Assembly: GCA_002812745.2 (NCBI GenBank)
Contig: NCSJ02000261.1
Span: forward strand, 1 to 60,982
Source: Scytalidium lignicola
Lineage: Eukaryota > Ascomycota > Leotiomycetes
DNA length: 60,982 bases
Direction: 5' to 3'
A program made the translations under genes and the position numbers. The notes beneath the pieces are model-generated. The model did not search any database. It worked only from the letters and a program-made list of their open reading frames with translations, and was not told the origin of the DNA. Shown here piece by piece: positions 22,942 to 34,533 of this stretch. Each line of letters begins with the position of its first letter. The stretch's first letter is position 1.

Positions 22942-25900
22942 ATGCATTTTTCCAAAGAGGCCGTGTCCTCACTCCTTTTTGCCCTCTTTGTTGGAACAGC
23001 TATTGCCGACCAAATCAACGCTGGCTATGATATCTCGTTGGCTGCACAGGTGATGATCAATAAAGCCTCACATTCTTGGGAATGGGGGACTGCTGCTGAA
23101 GCTCTGTTGGAGCTCTATAATAACGAATTATCTGTTTTTGGCTCCAACCCTTTTCCTAATGGCAAAATTCCTAACGCTGATCCTGGAATCATCTCACTCG
23201 CCTTTGCCAGGCCATTCATCAGCACTGATTCCCAAGTCTTGGTTGCTAATTCTGCCGTGGGCGATCCAGCTTCACTTGGTGTATCGGCTATTCTTCTCGG
23301 CCAGTCATCAAATGTATATATCGGTGCTGCTGAGCGCCAGGCCAACTACATCCTCAATCAAGCACCCAAATGGCCTAACGGGGCCATCTCCCATAGACCT
23401 GATGTCGCTGAAATCTGGGCTGATTTCACAGCTATGGCTCCTCCTTTCTGTAAGTTTTTTACTTTCTGGTCCTTGAACCAACGTTAAAGCGCTTCTAACT
23501 GAAGAATTTTGCAGTGGCATATCTAGCTGTTCAGCAAAACAATGCTAGTCTAATGGCTGCAACTGTTGCCCAGTGTGGTCTGCAACGGGATGTCCTCAAA
23601 ACTAGCCAGTTTGATAATTGGCAACATATCATTGGCCCACAGTCTCAAGATACTGGACTGTGGTCTACAGGCAATGGCTGGGCTTGCTATGGCATGACCC
23701 GTGTACTTCAAACACTACAGAAATGGTCAGGCTCATCCAGTATGACCTCCCAGGCTGGCCAGCTGAAAGCTTGGATCAAAGAAATTCTCGATGGCGCCAT
23801 GCTTTCAGGGTTTGACAACGGCTTATTACACAACTATCTCAACGATAACAGCTGGTTCGGTGAGATCTCTGGAACCTCACTCTTAACGGCGTGTGCTTAT
23901 AGAATGGCTGTCAATGATCCTGGAACATTCGGACAACAGTATATTACCTGGGCTGATACCAATAGAAAATCAATTGCTCAGAAACAGGGCGGTGATGGGG
24001 TTTTCAGCCCTGCGGTTGACCCATTAAATTGGTTAAGCAGGACCAAATTTACTTCTGGATCACCCGAAGTGCAAGCATTCACCGTTTTTATGTATACTGC
24101 CTTCAAAGACTGCCTTGATGCTGGCATTTGCAGCCCAACACCTGCGTCTGTTTCCACCATCTCGCACGCTGGTATTGGGCCAATTGATATAATAACCGTT
24201 CTCGACCATGCTCTGACATTCACTTCAATGTCTGCTCCACCAACTGCCACCTGTTGAGCTCCACAGAGTTGTGATCTGGATGGGTGTAACGGTCAATTTC
24301 CTGGTATATCAGTGGCCCCGGTATGTACAGGTGGAAGTCTTACAGGCTGCCAATGCATACCGACCGATAATACATGTGGACCTCATCAGAGCTGCGATTT
24401 GAACGGATGTGCTGGAGCTTTTAGTGGCGAAGCCGAATTTGCACAATGTACAGGAAACTTTGCCGGTTGCGAGTGTACAGCAACCAATAATACATGCGGG
24501 CCTCATCAAAGCTGCGATCTAAACGGATGTGCCGGGAAATTCAATGGCATAGCAGAGCTTGCACAATGTACAGGAAATTTTGTAGGTTGTGAATGTACAG
24601 CCACTAGCAATACCTGTGGAGCTCATCAAAGCTGTGATCTCAATGGTTGTGCAGGTAAATTCAACGGCGAAGCCGAATTTGCACAATGCACAGGGAACTT
24701 TGTCGGTTGCGAATGTACGGCAACTGCTAACACTTGTGGACCTGCTCAAAGTTGCGATTTGAATGGATGTGCTGGAGCCTTTCAGGGATCGACCAAGTTC
24801 CCCCAATGTACTGGTAACTTCGTCGGCTGTGCGTGTTCAGCAACAGCTAATACTTGCGGACCTGCCCAAAGTTGTGATCTAAATGGCTGTGCAGGTACCT
24901 TTACTGGATTGGCCAAGTTCTCTATCTGCCAAGGCAATTTTGTTGGTTGTAGATGTGCGCCAACGTCTAATACGTGCGGACCACCTCAGAGTTGCGACTT
25001 GAATGGATGTGCTGGTACTTTTGATCTATCTACTGGCAAAGCATCTTGTACCGGCAACTTTCTGGGCTGTGAGTGTACTCCTACTGCAAACACCTGTGGA
25101 GCCCGACAGAGCTGTGATATGAACAACTGCGATGGATCATTTTCCGGAGCTGTCGAATTTCCACAGTGTACCAATTTCTTCAAAGGATGTGAGTGCAAGG
25201 CCACCTCGAATACTTGTGGACCGCCACAAAACTGTGACATGAATGGCTGTGAAGGCGCGTTTGATCTCTCGACTGGTATAGCTAGCTGTACCAAAAACTT
25301 CGTCGGATGCCAATGTGCACCAACAGCGAACACTTGTGGCACACCGCAGAGCTGCGATAACGATAATTGTGATGGTGGATTTTCAGGATCAGTTAGACTC
25401 CCAACATGTACCAACTTCTTCAAAGGCTGTGCATGCCAGGCCACATCCAATACGTGTGGATCACCTCAGAGCTGCGATAAGAACGGATGCGTAGGCGCAT
25501 TTGACTCCAGTGGCGTGGCAAGGTGCCAGGGCAACTTCGCGGGATGCGAATGTACTGCAACATCGGTGAGTTTCCCGTACGGCCCTTGCTGAGTCTACCT
25601 ACCTCTCTTGTGTTTCTCCATCTCGGAGCAAGATCCCTCTTTTGCCGCGTCATGAGCACCTCAGATCATACAGATATGTGTTATATTATACCGAGAGCTA
25701 ACAAATAATCGGGGTAGAATACTTGCGGCGAACCACAGAGCTGCACGCTCAATGGGTGCAACGGCCAATTCATCAGTAGCCAGGCCCCAGCAGTATGCAC
25801 GGGGAACTTTCCGGGCTGTCCTTGCCTCCCGCAGGCGGTAAGTTGATGCTTTAGATCTATGCTGCTGTTGAGTTTCTAGAGTGCTAGCTAATAGGGATTG

Positions 25901-26188
25901 CAGTCGACGTGTGGAGGGCACATATGCACTGAGAATGGCTGCAATGGTGTCTTCACATCGAACGGATGGGTGTGCTCCCAGAACTTCTTCACGTGCCCGT
26001 GCAACCCTCCAGTCTTCCCGCCGCCACCGCCACCCTCGAACCCGAACCCATGCCACTGCCAGACTGTCTGTGGTGGCCTGCTTCCCGGTCCTATAGGTGG
26101 CGGCGGAGTCAGTTGTGTGTGTCAATTTACACCGAATACAGGTTGTAGCCCAAGCAGCTGTGATAGCAACTGTGACCCTGTAGGTTAA
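22942..26188 (+). CDS. Secreted GH105-like hydrolase with 13 Cys-rich repeats, split by an in-frame TGA
   Basis: Four exons (22942-23449, 23515-25565, 25718-25837, 25904-26188) form 988 codons in one frame, with a TGA at codon 417 (24255-24257). Residues 1-22 are a signal peptide. The first 416 codons resemble the six-hairpin (YteR/GH105) unsaturated rhamnogalacturonyl hydrolase family: SHRPDVAEIWADFTAMAPPF, LWSTGNGWACYGMTRVL. Directly after the TGA begin 13 repeats of about 39 aa, with TCGPHQSCDLNGCAG and TGNFVGCECTAT as the recurrent halves. The TGA occupies the position of the conserved Gly of the first repeat (GGA elsewhere), a one-base difference. So the intact ancestor was probably one protein. 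As it stands, translation gives a 416-aa enzyme unless the stop is read through. The C-terminus contains a Pro-rich linker and a final Cys-rich tail. Confidence 0.8.
24255..24257 (+). other. In-frame TGA separating enzyme and repeat domain
   Basis: Context is ACC TGT TGA GCT CCA CAG. In all later repeats the matching codon after TGT is GGN, encoding Gly. The same frame stays open for 436 codons downstream, across two introns. Confidence 0.85.
24258..26092 (+). repeat. 13 tandem Cys-rich protein repeats (about 117 bp each)
   Basis: The unit carries six regularly spaced cysteines and a D-x-N-G-C-x-G core. Eleven copies are in the second exon, one is exon 3, and one opens exon 4, so late repeats are exon-bounded. 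Copies 2-6 are the most alike, while 8-11 form an alternating pair of two subtypes (DMNNCDGSFSG and DMNGCEGAFDLSTG). This suggests expansion by duplication of single units and then of pairs. Confidence 0.85.
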
Positions 26189-27237
26189 GAAATGTCACGC
26201 GTGTAGGCAGGAATGCAGGTGCTCAGACTCGAAAGACCATATATTGGCAAGCTCTAGAAGTCCATCGGACCCCATTTCTTACTACGGCTCGTACAATTCG
26301 TATCCTTTATACGTAGCTGCCGCAATTGCTGTATATATAGAGCACTCATTCTCTCATGTCTAGCTAGATAGATTAGAGCCCGTTATCCCAATTATCTAAA
26401 ACCTACCATTTTGGTATGTTCGTATTATGCTTGCAATAAGAAACGAGAACCATGAACCTGGTATTGATAGCGACACATTATAAAGCCAAATCGAATAATG
26501 CAAGGCTTTCCATTTCATCAGTCAAGTTTTGTGAGTCTTTTATAGTGGGTAGACAGAGCCAATAGCTTCCATTTATATCTCTGCTACAAACACGTAACGA
26601 GTATATATAAAAGGGTATGAGCGTTAAGTACTGGTTGTCTCCTTTTGCGGAAGAATATCCCAAAGTGATACAGAGTATCCGTTAAAACATCGCCACGAGG
26701 ATGTCAGATATTTCACTCTCCAATAGACTGATTTCGTCATATTGATCAACGTCAATATTAGTCACCTAGCTAATTCTATGAGCCTTTGCGAGCTCTTCAT
26801 CCAGTTAACCCTTGAGCGCCACTAGATCACCCTAGGAAGATTAGCAGTGTTGCTCAGTAGGAACAAAGAATCTCTCTACGATCACCCCAAAATTTTCGCA
26901 CAGGAATGTTAAATGTATCTAAAGAGCGTGAATATTGAAACAGGAGAGTTTGGAAATCAAGGTTGTCTAATGTGTAAATTAGATATCCACCAGCTTCTCA
27001 TGCGCATATGGATTTCACTTATCAGTTAGAGACTTTCTGAAGAATTGTGGGAATCTTTGTGAAAGAGAAAACGCTTACTACTACTGTACTAAGTTAAGTT
27101 AAGTTAATTGTGTAAGCTTCTCGCTCTAAGCTATAAGCTATCCTAATTGTTCTGGTACTGGCCATTTTTTCCGGGCTTAAAAACCTGCTGGTCGCAACCA
27201 GTCAAGCCTAGAGGTTCAGGCATTGCTGCCTCCCCTC
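26189..27237. other. Intergenic, about 1 kb
   Basis: 3' flank of the repeat-protein gene. No gene recognised. Around 26330 there is a pyrimidine-rich transcript-end-like region. Confidence 0.4.
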
Positions 27238-27492
27238 TTACTCCACCACTTTCGCCTTCTCCCTCCCCTCTCCCCTCTCTTCATTCTCCCCTTCCACCCT
27301 TAATACTGTTTGAGATTGAAGTCTCCCTGTTGCTTTTACAAACTGAATAACCGCTTTAATAGCATTGATGTTTGGTTTCCACTTCCCTTTGCTTCCGTCA
27401 ATCTGCTTTCCTGTTCGTCTATCTAACTGACCACTCCATCCCCCTAATATAACTGTATCTTGGCTACTCAAGATATTATAGACCCTAGCCAT
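27238..27492 (-). mobile_element. LINE 3'-end fragment
   Basis: The minus frame contains KGKWKPNINAIKAVIQFVKA followed by TGRL, matching the C-terminal end of the LINE at 13380-13480 (KGKWAPNMNIVRSTIEYAMA then TGRL) after a similar Gly-rich stretch. No reverse transcriptase is recognisable upstream, so this is a short dead fragment in opposite orientation to the first LINE. Confidence 0.65.
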
Positions 27493-28800
27493 GTGTTACT
27501 GTGGTAAAGCCTTGTCAATCATCCTTGTAAACTTGCCTAAATATGTTTGCTTGAATAGGCGTTTGCACTTCTTTGAAATTCTTGCTTAACCTGCTTTAAG
27601 TGCTTATGATTTAAGACGTGGAGGAGGTTCATCCTCTATTTCACTTCCTCTTGTTGTAAACTTTCATGCATACTTGTGCGCTAATTTATTGCCATTCACT
27701 TCTTCATGCACAAGTACTTAACGTAAGATAATCTTTGTTTCTTATGTGCAAAGGCTTGCTATAATCTTTAATATTTCCTAAATAATATATTGTTCACTTT
27801 GTTAATATAATCTTTGTAGTGATTTCATTACACTTTAACTGCCTGTAAAAATTATTATATTTCCTTGCCATAACCAAAGTACATGACTGCGCAGAATTCT
27901 CATTGCTTTTTGTATAACTCTTAATTCTCTAGCATATTTATTGTCATCGTCTTTAAGGTTAACTGTTTTGTACATTGCCACTCATCTACTTTCTTGCACC
28001 TTAAGTTTTAGTATTGTTTTATAGTTGATGAAAGAAAGTATCTTTTAATACTATGCAACTACATGTCTAGTAAAACTCTTTCTTGCTAATCTGTCTGTAT
28101 ACATAAAAAGCTTTGTCGACAATTCCATAACTTCCAGAATTGTGAATTTTCTATCTTCTATAATAATAATAGCCTCAAATGGATTGCTTATTATTGGATG
28201 GACTGGGAAAAGATAGATTACTTCAAGATTTGTTTTTATTTCTTCTTTAATATCTATTGCAAATTTCTTCAGTATACAATAAAGAAATAACGTAACTTTA
28301 ATGATAGTTGTATTTCCTTTTTAAAAAGCCATTACAGATGTTTTATTAACAAAATGTAAAACTTTATTATATACTGTAAGAGCTTTAGCCAAAGATGAAC
28401 AATTATAAGTGGTAGTTTATACTTAACTTTTAAGATAACATTTGCCATTGTTTAATAAGCTCTTGTGATTATTCAACTTCTTAAATATTATATTACTTCT
28501 AGCATCTTTTCTATAAACTATACTCGATTTTAAACTTTAAACTACATTGAAGTTGTATAGTCCAATTTGGATATTATTGTAGAAATGTATAATTTTTTCA
28601 TTGTTAACAGTTTTAATCCTTAAAGCATACTTAAAGTAATACATTATACCATTCATTTCTTTGTAGCCTTCTAAACATGCTTCCTTATTCAAAGTTTGCT
28701 GTTAAGCAGTACCTTTAGAATTTTCACTGTTTTACTTAAAAATATGAAAACCTTGTTCATTCGAATTAGTAAGAAGAGATGTTGTACTTATCCTTAATGT
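27493..28800. other. 1.3-kb AT-rich stretch without genes
   Basis: Low-complexity AT-rich DNA with many stops in all frames. It lies between a LINE fragment and an NLR fragment and probably consists of RIP-mutated repeat sequence. Confidence 0.5.
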
Positions 28801-29290
28801 TTCTTAAAAAGGAATACTTTACCTCGAGATATGAAAGATACCTATGATAGAATAGTTACGAAGATTGCGGAGAGAGATGAAAAACTTGTGAACCGACTCA
28901 CAATGAAGGTTCTAGCTTGGATTACTTTCTCGGTTTGGCCTATTTCTATTCGCGCCCGATTGGAGGCTGTGGCAATGAATGAAAATGGGAAACAACTTGA
29001 TAGACCTTTGAATCGATTCGAAATACTTGGAATATGTAAAGACCTTGTGGAAGTTGATGAACAACTCAACATATTTAGATTTGTTCACGGTTCAATCTGT
29101 GACTATTTCAAGCACACAAGCACGCCAACAGAGTCATGGTTTTTGGATTTATTGCAAGGCCACACAATTTTGGCTCGGACGTGTCTTTCATATCTCTGCT
29201 TGCCAGAATTTCCTAGAACCAAATGTCAAGGACAAAGATAGTTGCACCGCACTTCACTGGGCCTTCGCATGCTTTCTCAAAAAGGCCTTC
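28801..29290 (+). pseudogene. NLR relic (post-NACHT helical region and one ankyrin-like unit)
   Basis: An open stretch starting NTLPRDMKDTYDRIVTKI reads as the segment after the NACHT domain in fungal ankyrin-NLRs: KVLAWITFSVWPISIRARLE, GICKDLVEVDEQLNIFRFVH, ILARTCLSYL. After a frame change near 29200 it continues with DKDSCTALHWA, a single ankyrin repeat start. No start codon context or continuation is present. It is on the same strand as the NACHT relic at 10.9-11.5 kb and begins almost exactly where that one stops in domain order. Confidence 0.7.
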
Positions 29291-29492
29291 CACTACTTCT
29301 ATCAACACTTTCAGTACCATTGTCAGGGTACCCACCACGTACTCAACTAATGCTGCTCACAGCACTACTACTGTCGCTCCTGCCTTCAAAACCTACACGA
29401 CTTTTATCAGCACTCTAATCACGCTTACGGTTATTTCGGTTGTCCCTACCGGCACAGCTCTGGTTCCAGGAGGTGCTGGAGAATTGAGATAA
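29223..29492 (+). pseudogene. Ser/Thr-rich wall-protein-like 3' fragment
   Basis: Overlapping the end of the NLR relic, a frame of 89 codons is rich in Ser, Thr, Val and Ala and ends with a hydrophobic stretch and GGAGELR. It resembles the C-terminus of a fungal surface or GPI-anchored protein but lacks a start and signal peptide. It may be the end of a different gene joined here by rearrangement, or a chance frame. Confidence 0.25.
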
Positions 29493-30150
29493 GACCCAGA
29501 TCACTTTTAGTACCTAATGGAAGAAGATAATTGTATCGCTTGATATGGCATTTGCCAATACCGTAGGATAAACGGTGCGGCGCTTGTAGAATAGTCGAAC
29601 TTATTACTTTCTTGAACATACTTTGAATAATCAGTTGAGATAAAATAATCAATTACTTATTATACTGTATGTAGCCTGTGATCAGTAACGTGTCCACACA
29701 GTTATTGTCAACTCAAGAGTTAAAACCGATGAGTTGACTAGGATCAGATTTGGATTTGGATTCTGATAGTTTGTATTAGGGGTTACATATCTTGGAGTCC
29801 ACTTCAGTGAAGAAAGAATTTACGTAGCTGAAATTTAACTCCTGAAGTATCTAAAGAAGGCCTCAGATCCCTAGAGTGGCGGATATTGAAAGGGAATTCA
29901 GCAAGGTTGTGAATACTGCAAAGATCACAAAAGATCTTCAAATCATATTGCAGCCTAAGCAATTATAGCCTTGACTTCAACATTTGAAAGATTCAACAAT
30001 ATTTTCAAGGGGGGACGCCACTAGAATTAAAGTGTTTCCATTAATTAGAGTAAGTGTTAAATTGAGGTTTTGGTGTCGGCCATTTCGGGTCCACGCCAAG
30101 TCCCTCCAATCTCGCAGATTCTAACCCCGTCTGAATTGAACCGCACGACC
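29493..30150. other. Intergenic, boundary of the accessory block
   Basis: No gene recognised; short broken frames only. The left end of the catabolic cluster follows. Confidence 0.4.
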
Positions 30151-30930
30151 TCATGTTTCCTTCTGGAGCAGATCCGCCATATCGGCCACTGAAACAACTT
30201 CGGCGTATTTTGCTTGAAGATCGAAGAGATTGGCTTCTTGGACCCATTCATGGCGATCACCACATGCCTCACCCACGACGAACGGGCGGAATCCATACTG
30301 CATGGCGTCGAGGGTCGTGGCTCGCACACAACCGCTGGTGCTGAAGCCGCAGATCACCGTCGTGTCTACGCGCATCGAGTTTAGCCTCGAGACCAGAGGA
30401 GTCTCGAAGAAAGAACTAGGGTACTGTTTCTCTATTACAATTTCCAAGTCTCGTGTTGGATCTGGGTGGCAGATGGATGATGTAGGAGGGAAGTCACCCA
30501 TGGGGTTATTGTCTACGAAATTGCTGATTGCACCAGGAGCCTTCTGATTCCATACTCCTGCATCTCCTGGCGTCCGATAGACAATCTTCGTAAAGATGAT
30601 GGGCAAGTGGAATCGGCGGAATAAGGTTATGAGCTCTTCTGCTTTTCCCAGCGCCGCATCAAAGCGATCCGGTGCATAAAGAGAACAGCCAGGCGTTAGA
30701 TAAGCAGAACAGATATCGACAATGATAAGTGCTGGATGAGGTCCAAATTCGTATCCTCGTCTAGATGGAGATTGTGCAAAGCCGCTCGCAGCATAGCTCT
30801 CCAACAGCGATTCTGGAATAACGGATGGCATTGTGCTCGATGGAAGGACAGCTGCAAATACCGAATATTGCTTTATATTTGATGGGCGGTCGGAGGGAGA
30901 TGCGTGATAGATCGATTCAACTCCACCCAC
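30151..30930 (-). CDS. Isochorismatase-family (N-carbamoylsarcosine amidase-like) hydrolase
   Basis: A single-exon frame of 259 aa; a start at the internal Met34 (about 30831), just before SVIPESLLESYAASG, is equally possible and would give a more usual length. The cysteine-hydrolase triad is present: Asp72 (ALIIVDIC), Lys168 (EKQYPSSF) and Cys201 (GFSTSGCVRATTLDAMQYG, with the family cis-peptide neighbourhood). Members hydrolyse amide or carbamoyl bonds in small molecules, or enol ethers such as isochorismate. The Gly-rich CGFSTSGCVRAT motif is closest to N-carbamoylsarcosine amidases. It is probably cytosolic. It opens the cluster at 30-44 kb. Confidence 0.88.
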   Translation of the reverse strand: MGGVESIYHASPSDRPSNIKQYSVFAAVLPSSTMPSVIPESLLESYAASGFAQSPSRRGYEFGPHPALIIVDICSAYLTPGCSLYAPDRFDAALGKAEELITLFRRFHLPIIFTKIVYRTPGDAGVWNQKAPGAISNFVDNNPMGDFPPTSSICHPDPTRDLEIVIEKQYPSSFFETPLVSRLNSMRVDTTVICGFSTSGCVRATTLDAMQYGFRPFVVGEACGDRHEWVQEANLFDLQAKYAEVVSVADMADLLQKET

Positions 30931-31428
30931 TTATGTCCTTCTAGTTCTAGAATTTAAATCGTCGGACAATTGCGATGTTGTACATCCTAGAAAGTGAATA
31001 GTGGGGTGAACGCCAATCGTCAACTTCTTATCTCCTTGCCCTCGTATAGGACTTGCGGAAGTAGTTACAATAGAGAGAGGATACAAAATCTAGAAAATTA
31101 TGTGTTTCAATATGATGATAATTACGACAGGATTGCATTTTTTTTTTCCATCGCAGTCTTATTTGGGCTATAGACGTCTTCATAGAAACAGGATATTTAA
31201 TAGACAAAAATCAGCTCTTGCGACTAAGACTAAGACTATCCATGATACTGACATTCAAATTATTAGTTTTTACTTAAAAGTGCACATATTACTAACAGAA
31301 TGATTATTCAGGGATGATTTTACAAAGCACAGAGTTAGTGTATTAAGGACCGATAGCTTTAATATTAAATAAAAATGTAATGTATTGTAAAATGACATAG
31401 TGTCAATTACACTTTCAGACCGAATTCC
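30931..31428. other. Intergenic
   Basis: Promoter of the hydrolase and 3' flank of the transporter. No gene seen. Confidence 0.4.
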
Positions 31429-33235
31429 TTAACTCTTTAAAGAATCAACGTGCTCATATGTTGCTATACTCCCATCTTTACTCTCATGTTTATCGCTGAT
31501 AGTTTGCTTCATCGACTGGTTGGCATGGACGGCTATCTCATCATGATCTCCAAACAACCTCGCGACTTCTTCTAAAGGCACGTTCAGAGTGTTTGGGAAC
31601 GTGAAAAAAACAGTAACAGTTGTAATGGCCGTGATGATAATGAAGAAGAGGTAGTATTTCCAACCAATGTCTGCGAACGCAGTAGGTGCGGCACCAAGCC
31701 ATATAATGTCCGCTAAACAGATACCGGCCATGGCTAAGGCAAATCCATTTGCTCGGAGGTGGCTAGGGAATATTTCTCCCACATACCAGAAGCTACAGCC
31801 GTCCAAGAACATTGCGTAGAAGAAAACGTAAGAATAAAGCATAGCGACACCGCCAGCCAGAGCACTCTTATTAGTTCCACCAAGATACTTAGCTTGAATA
31901 GCTGCTTCGGATATCAAAGATGCTAAACATCCAGTAAGACCAATAGTCATAAGAATATTACGGGGTAGACGATCAACAATTGTGATGGCGGCACAATTTA
32001 GGGAAAAAGATACAGCCAGCCAGCCAGCCTGAAAGAGGAGTTGCTGAGCGGTATTGAATCCTAAATCTTTATATAGTAGTGTCCCATAATCTACATATTT
32101 TTTTTAGTTTTTTTTTTTAGTTCTGATAGACAAGTAGATAACTCACTATTAATAACTAGAACTCCCGAACTCTGTAATGCAAATGTTAAACCCATCCCCA
32201 TGAAAACTCGCTTTCTGTATGATGGACGTCTGAACATTTCGATATATCCAGACTTGAGCCCCCTATCGATGGCTAGTTGTGTCCGCATCTGATTAAATTC
32301 TGCACGAGCGTAAGTATGATCGGGATCATCGCTCGTAGAATGCAGGCGTTTCACTATCTCCCATGCTTTGTCTATTTGGTCTTTCAAAAGAAGATATCGG
32401 GGGCTTTCTGGGATGAATGGAACCCATAGCAACACTATCAAGCAAGGCAGGCAGCCAATAGCCAATGGGGCACGCCATACTGAGAGTGGGGCATCCTTAT
32501 AGCTATAGGAAATCAGAGTTCTGAGTCAGTAAAAGATAAATGCTCAATAAGATTACAACTTGCACCAGTGACAAATAGTAATGATCACTTGACGTTTTTA
32601 AATTTAGGGAAGGAATGTGTGCTTTAGAAATAACCTACTAGAAGAATCCGACTCCTACGTAGGAAGCAGATACATATCCTACATTGACACCAATTGCTGT
32701 TGCATCCGACAAAATGCCCCTGTCCTTCGGTGGGACAAGCTCAGTTATCCACAGAGGAGCCGTTGCCAACTCGATAAAACAGCTAATGCTATGTTAACCA
32801 CCTTGAAAGGTAAAAAGGTTGGATAGAATAGTACCCCAGGCCAACGATGGCTCGAAACACGATAAACATGGCAATATTGACGGAGCCAGCGGTAAGAGCC
32901 GTAGCGACCAGAGTGATGGCAGCGCCGAAAAGAACAGTAAACTTCCTTCCATATTTATCAGAAAGAAAGCCAGCCAGGAATCCACCAATTATGCCTCCAA
33001 TATAAAAAAGTGCATTCATTGCACCAAGAAGCTGATCCGCATTAGGAGCTGTATCAAGCCCCATATATTTGATAAATGACGGTTGACCCAAAGTCGTACC
33101 AATGATGCTCCCTCCATAACCAAATGTAGCAGCACCCCAAGCTATGCCGACGACATGGAATACGGTGGAGATTTTGTAATGTCTACGTGACTTGGCCTCT
33201 AGGGCCTCGATGACGGGTGGTGTTTGCGTATCCAT
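31429..33235 (-). CDS. MFS transporter, sugar-porter type
   Basis: Four exons (33235-32835, 32782-32639, 32502-32147, 32090-31429) sum to 1,563 nt, giving 520 aa with all phases matching. The start is set at MDTQTPPVIEALEAKSR; the upstream in-frame Met would add a hydrophobic leader not typical of the family. Family marks are FGYGGSIIGTT in TM1, GFLSDKYGRKFTV (motif A), ELVPPKDRGILSD, and IPESPRYLLLKDQIDKAWE after TM6, the sugar-porter PESPR motif. It has 12 TM helices. It probably imports the cluster's substrate, which need not be a sugar, since quinate and other organic acids use this family. Confidence 0.92.
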
Positions 33236-33639
33236 CTTTAATTCCGCCCAACGAATTGAATAGACCAAGTGAAACAATGGTATCCACAGATGAAGACTAA
33301 ACATTGAAAAATGGGATATCTTTATAATCATGCTTCAACTACTCTCGGAAAATAATGTAATAGGGTTCAATACTAGGCTCAACCTAGAGTGGGCAAATAG
33401 TCTGGGGCCCCGCATGACGGAAATACATCTCCGCTAGGCGTTTTGGGGATGTTGGATCTTAACACAGCATGAGAACGTACAACCTCCTAAATCCTACCTT
33501 GATAAGGGAAGAAAGACCGTAGGTCTTAATGAATTGTTCTTTTGGGCGATATTAATATTAACCCATATTACTATAATAGTCATCATATTTAGAGTTCTCC
33601 CAAGTTGCTATATCTAGGAATACGAAAGCGATTNAAAAA

Positions 33640-34533
33640 ATGTCCTATTCCTCGAATAATAATCTGATTTCTAGCTCGGGAGAAACATCCCTGCCACTCC
33701 ACACTCAACACACATTCGAGTCAGCTATCAAAGTTAACAATGGGCCAATAATGGGCAGTGTCCTTACTTTCCCTTCAACAATCACCGCAAAGCTCGCCGC
33801 GCGTTCCGGCCTCCAATGGGTGATGATTGACATGGAGCATTCTCCACACACGGCGGGACAAGCAACAGATATGTGTCACGCAGTACTTGCAGCTTCGCAA
33901 GGAGCCTGCTTACCTATTATTCGAATTCCTTCACACGGAGTTGAGTGGATCAAATGGGCTCTCGATAGCGGTGCTGCTGGCATAGTGGTACCCATGGTTA
34001 ACACAGCTCAGGAGATGAAAGAAATTATCAACAAGGCATTATATCCCCCATATGGTTCTCGGAGCTGGGGACCATTTCATGCTCCATTTGGATCCCTTGA
34101 CCCAAAAGTTGGATTTCCCGAGTACTATGAACGGGCTCAGTCGAGACAGATTGCTATTCTGCCAATTATCGAGTCTCGAGAAGGGGTTGAGAACGCGGAG
34201 GCCATCATGAGTGTGGATGGTGTAACTGGAGTGTTTGTGGGCCCCAGTGATCTCAGACTGTCGCTTGGTGGAGTTCCAGGAGGCCCGATCCCAAGTAGCA
34301 ACGCAAAAGTCGAACACGATTGGAATGCTGCTATGGATAAAGTAGTTGCTATTGGAAAGAAGCTAGGGAAGGTAGTTGGAAGTATGGGGGTGGGAGAGGA
34401 GTTCTGTCTAAAGCAAACGGAGAGGGGGATGGACTTCCTTTTGGTATCAATTGATTACAACGCTTTGAATAGTGGGTATAAGCTCGATATGGCGAATGCA
34501 AAGCGAGGAATTGAACGGGCACTCAAGTTATAG
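33640..34533 (+). CDS. HpcH/HpaI-family aldolase
   Basis: A single exon of 297 aa. The fold's markers are visible: GSVLTFPS, VMIDMEHSPH with the catalytic-base His67, GAAGIVVPMVNTAQE, the metal-ligand region ILPIIESREGVENAE and VFVGPSDLRLSLG. Such class II aldolases cleave 2-oxo-4-hydroxy acids, usually releasing pyruvate and an aldehyde (4-hydroxy-2-oxoheptanedioate, 2-keto-3-deoxy-acids), with a divalent metal. It is divergent from the MFS gene at 33235, sharing a 404-bp promoter, as expected for co-regulated genes. An N lies 6 bp before its ATG beside an A tract. Confidence 0.92.
   Translation: MSYSSNNNLISSSGETSLPLHTQHTFESAIKVNNGPIMGSVLTFPSTITAKLAARSGLQWVMIDMEHSPHTAGQATDMCHAVLAASQGACLPIIRIPSHGVEWIKWALDSGAAGIVVPMVNTAQEMKEIINKALYPPYGSRSWGPFHAPFGSLDPKVGFPEYYERAQSRQIAILPIIESREGVENAEAIMSVDGVTGVFVGPSDLRLSLGGVPGGPIPSSNAKVEHDWNAAMDKVVAIGKKLGKVVGSMGVGEEFCLKQTERGMDFLLVSIDYNALNSGYKLDMANAKRGIERALKL

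Noticed and set aside
24519..25450. Long minus-strand frames opposite the Cys-rich repeats
   Set aside because: Repetition of the coding unit keeps the antisense frame open; the plus strand carries the conserved cysteines, in-phase introns and signal peptide.
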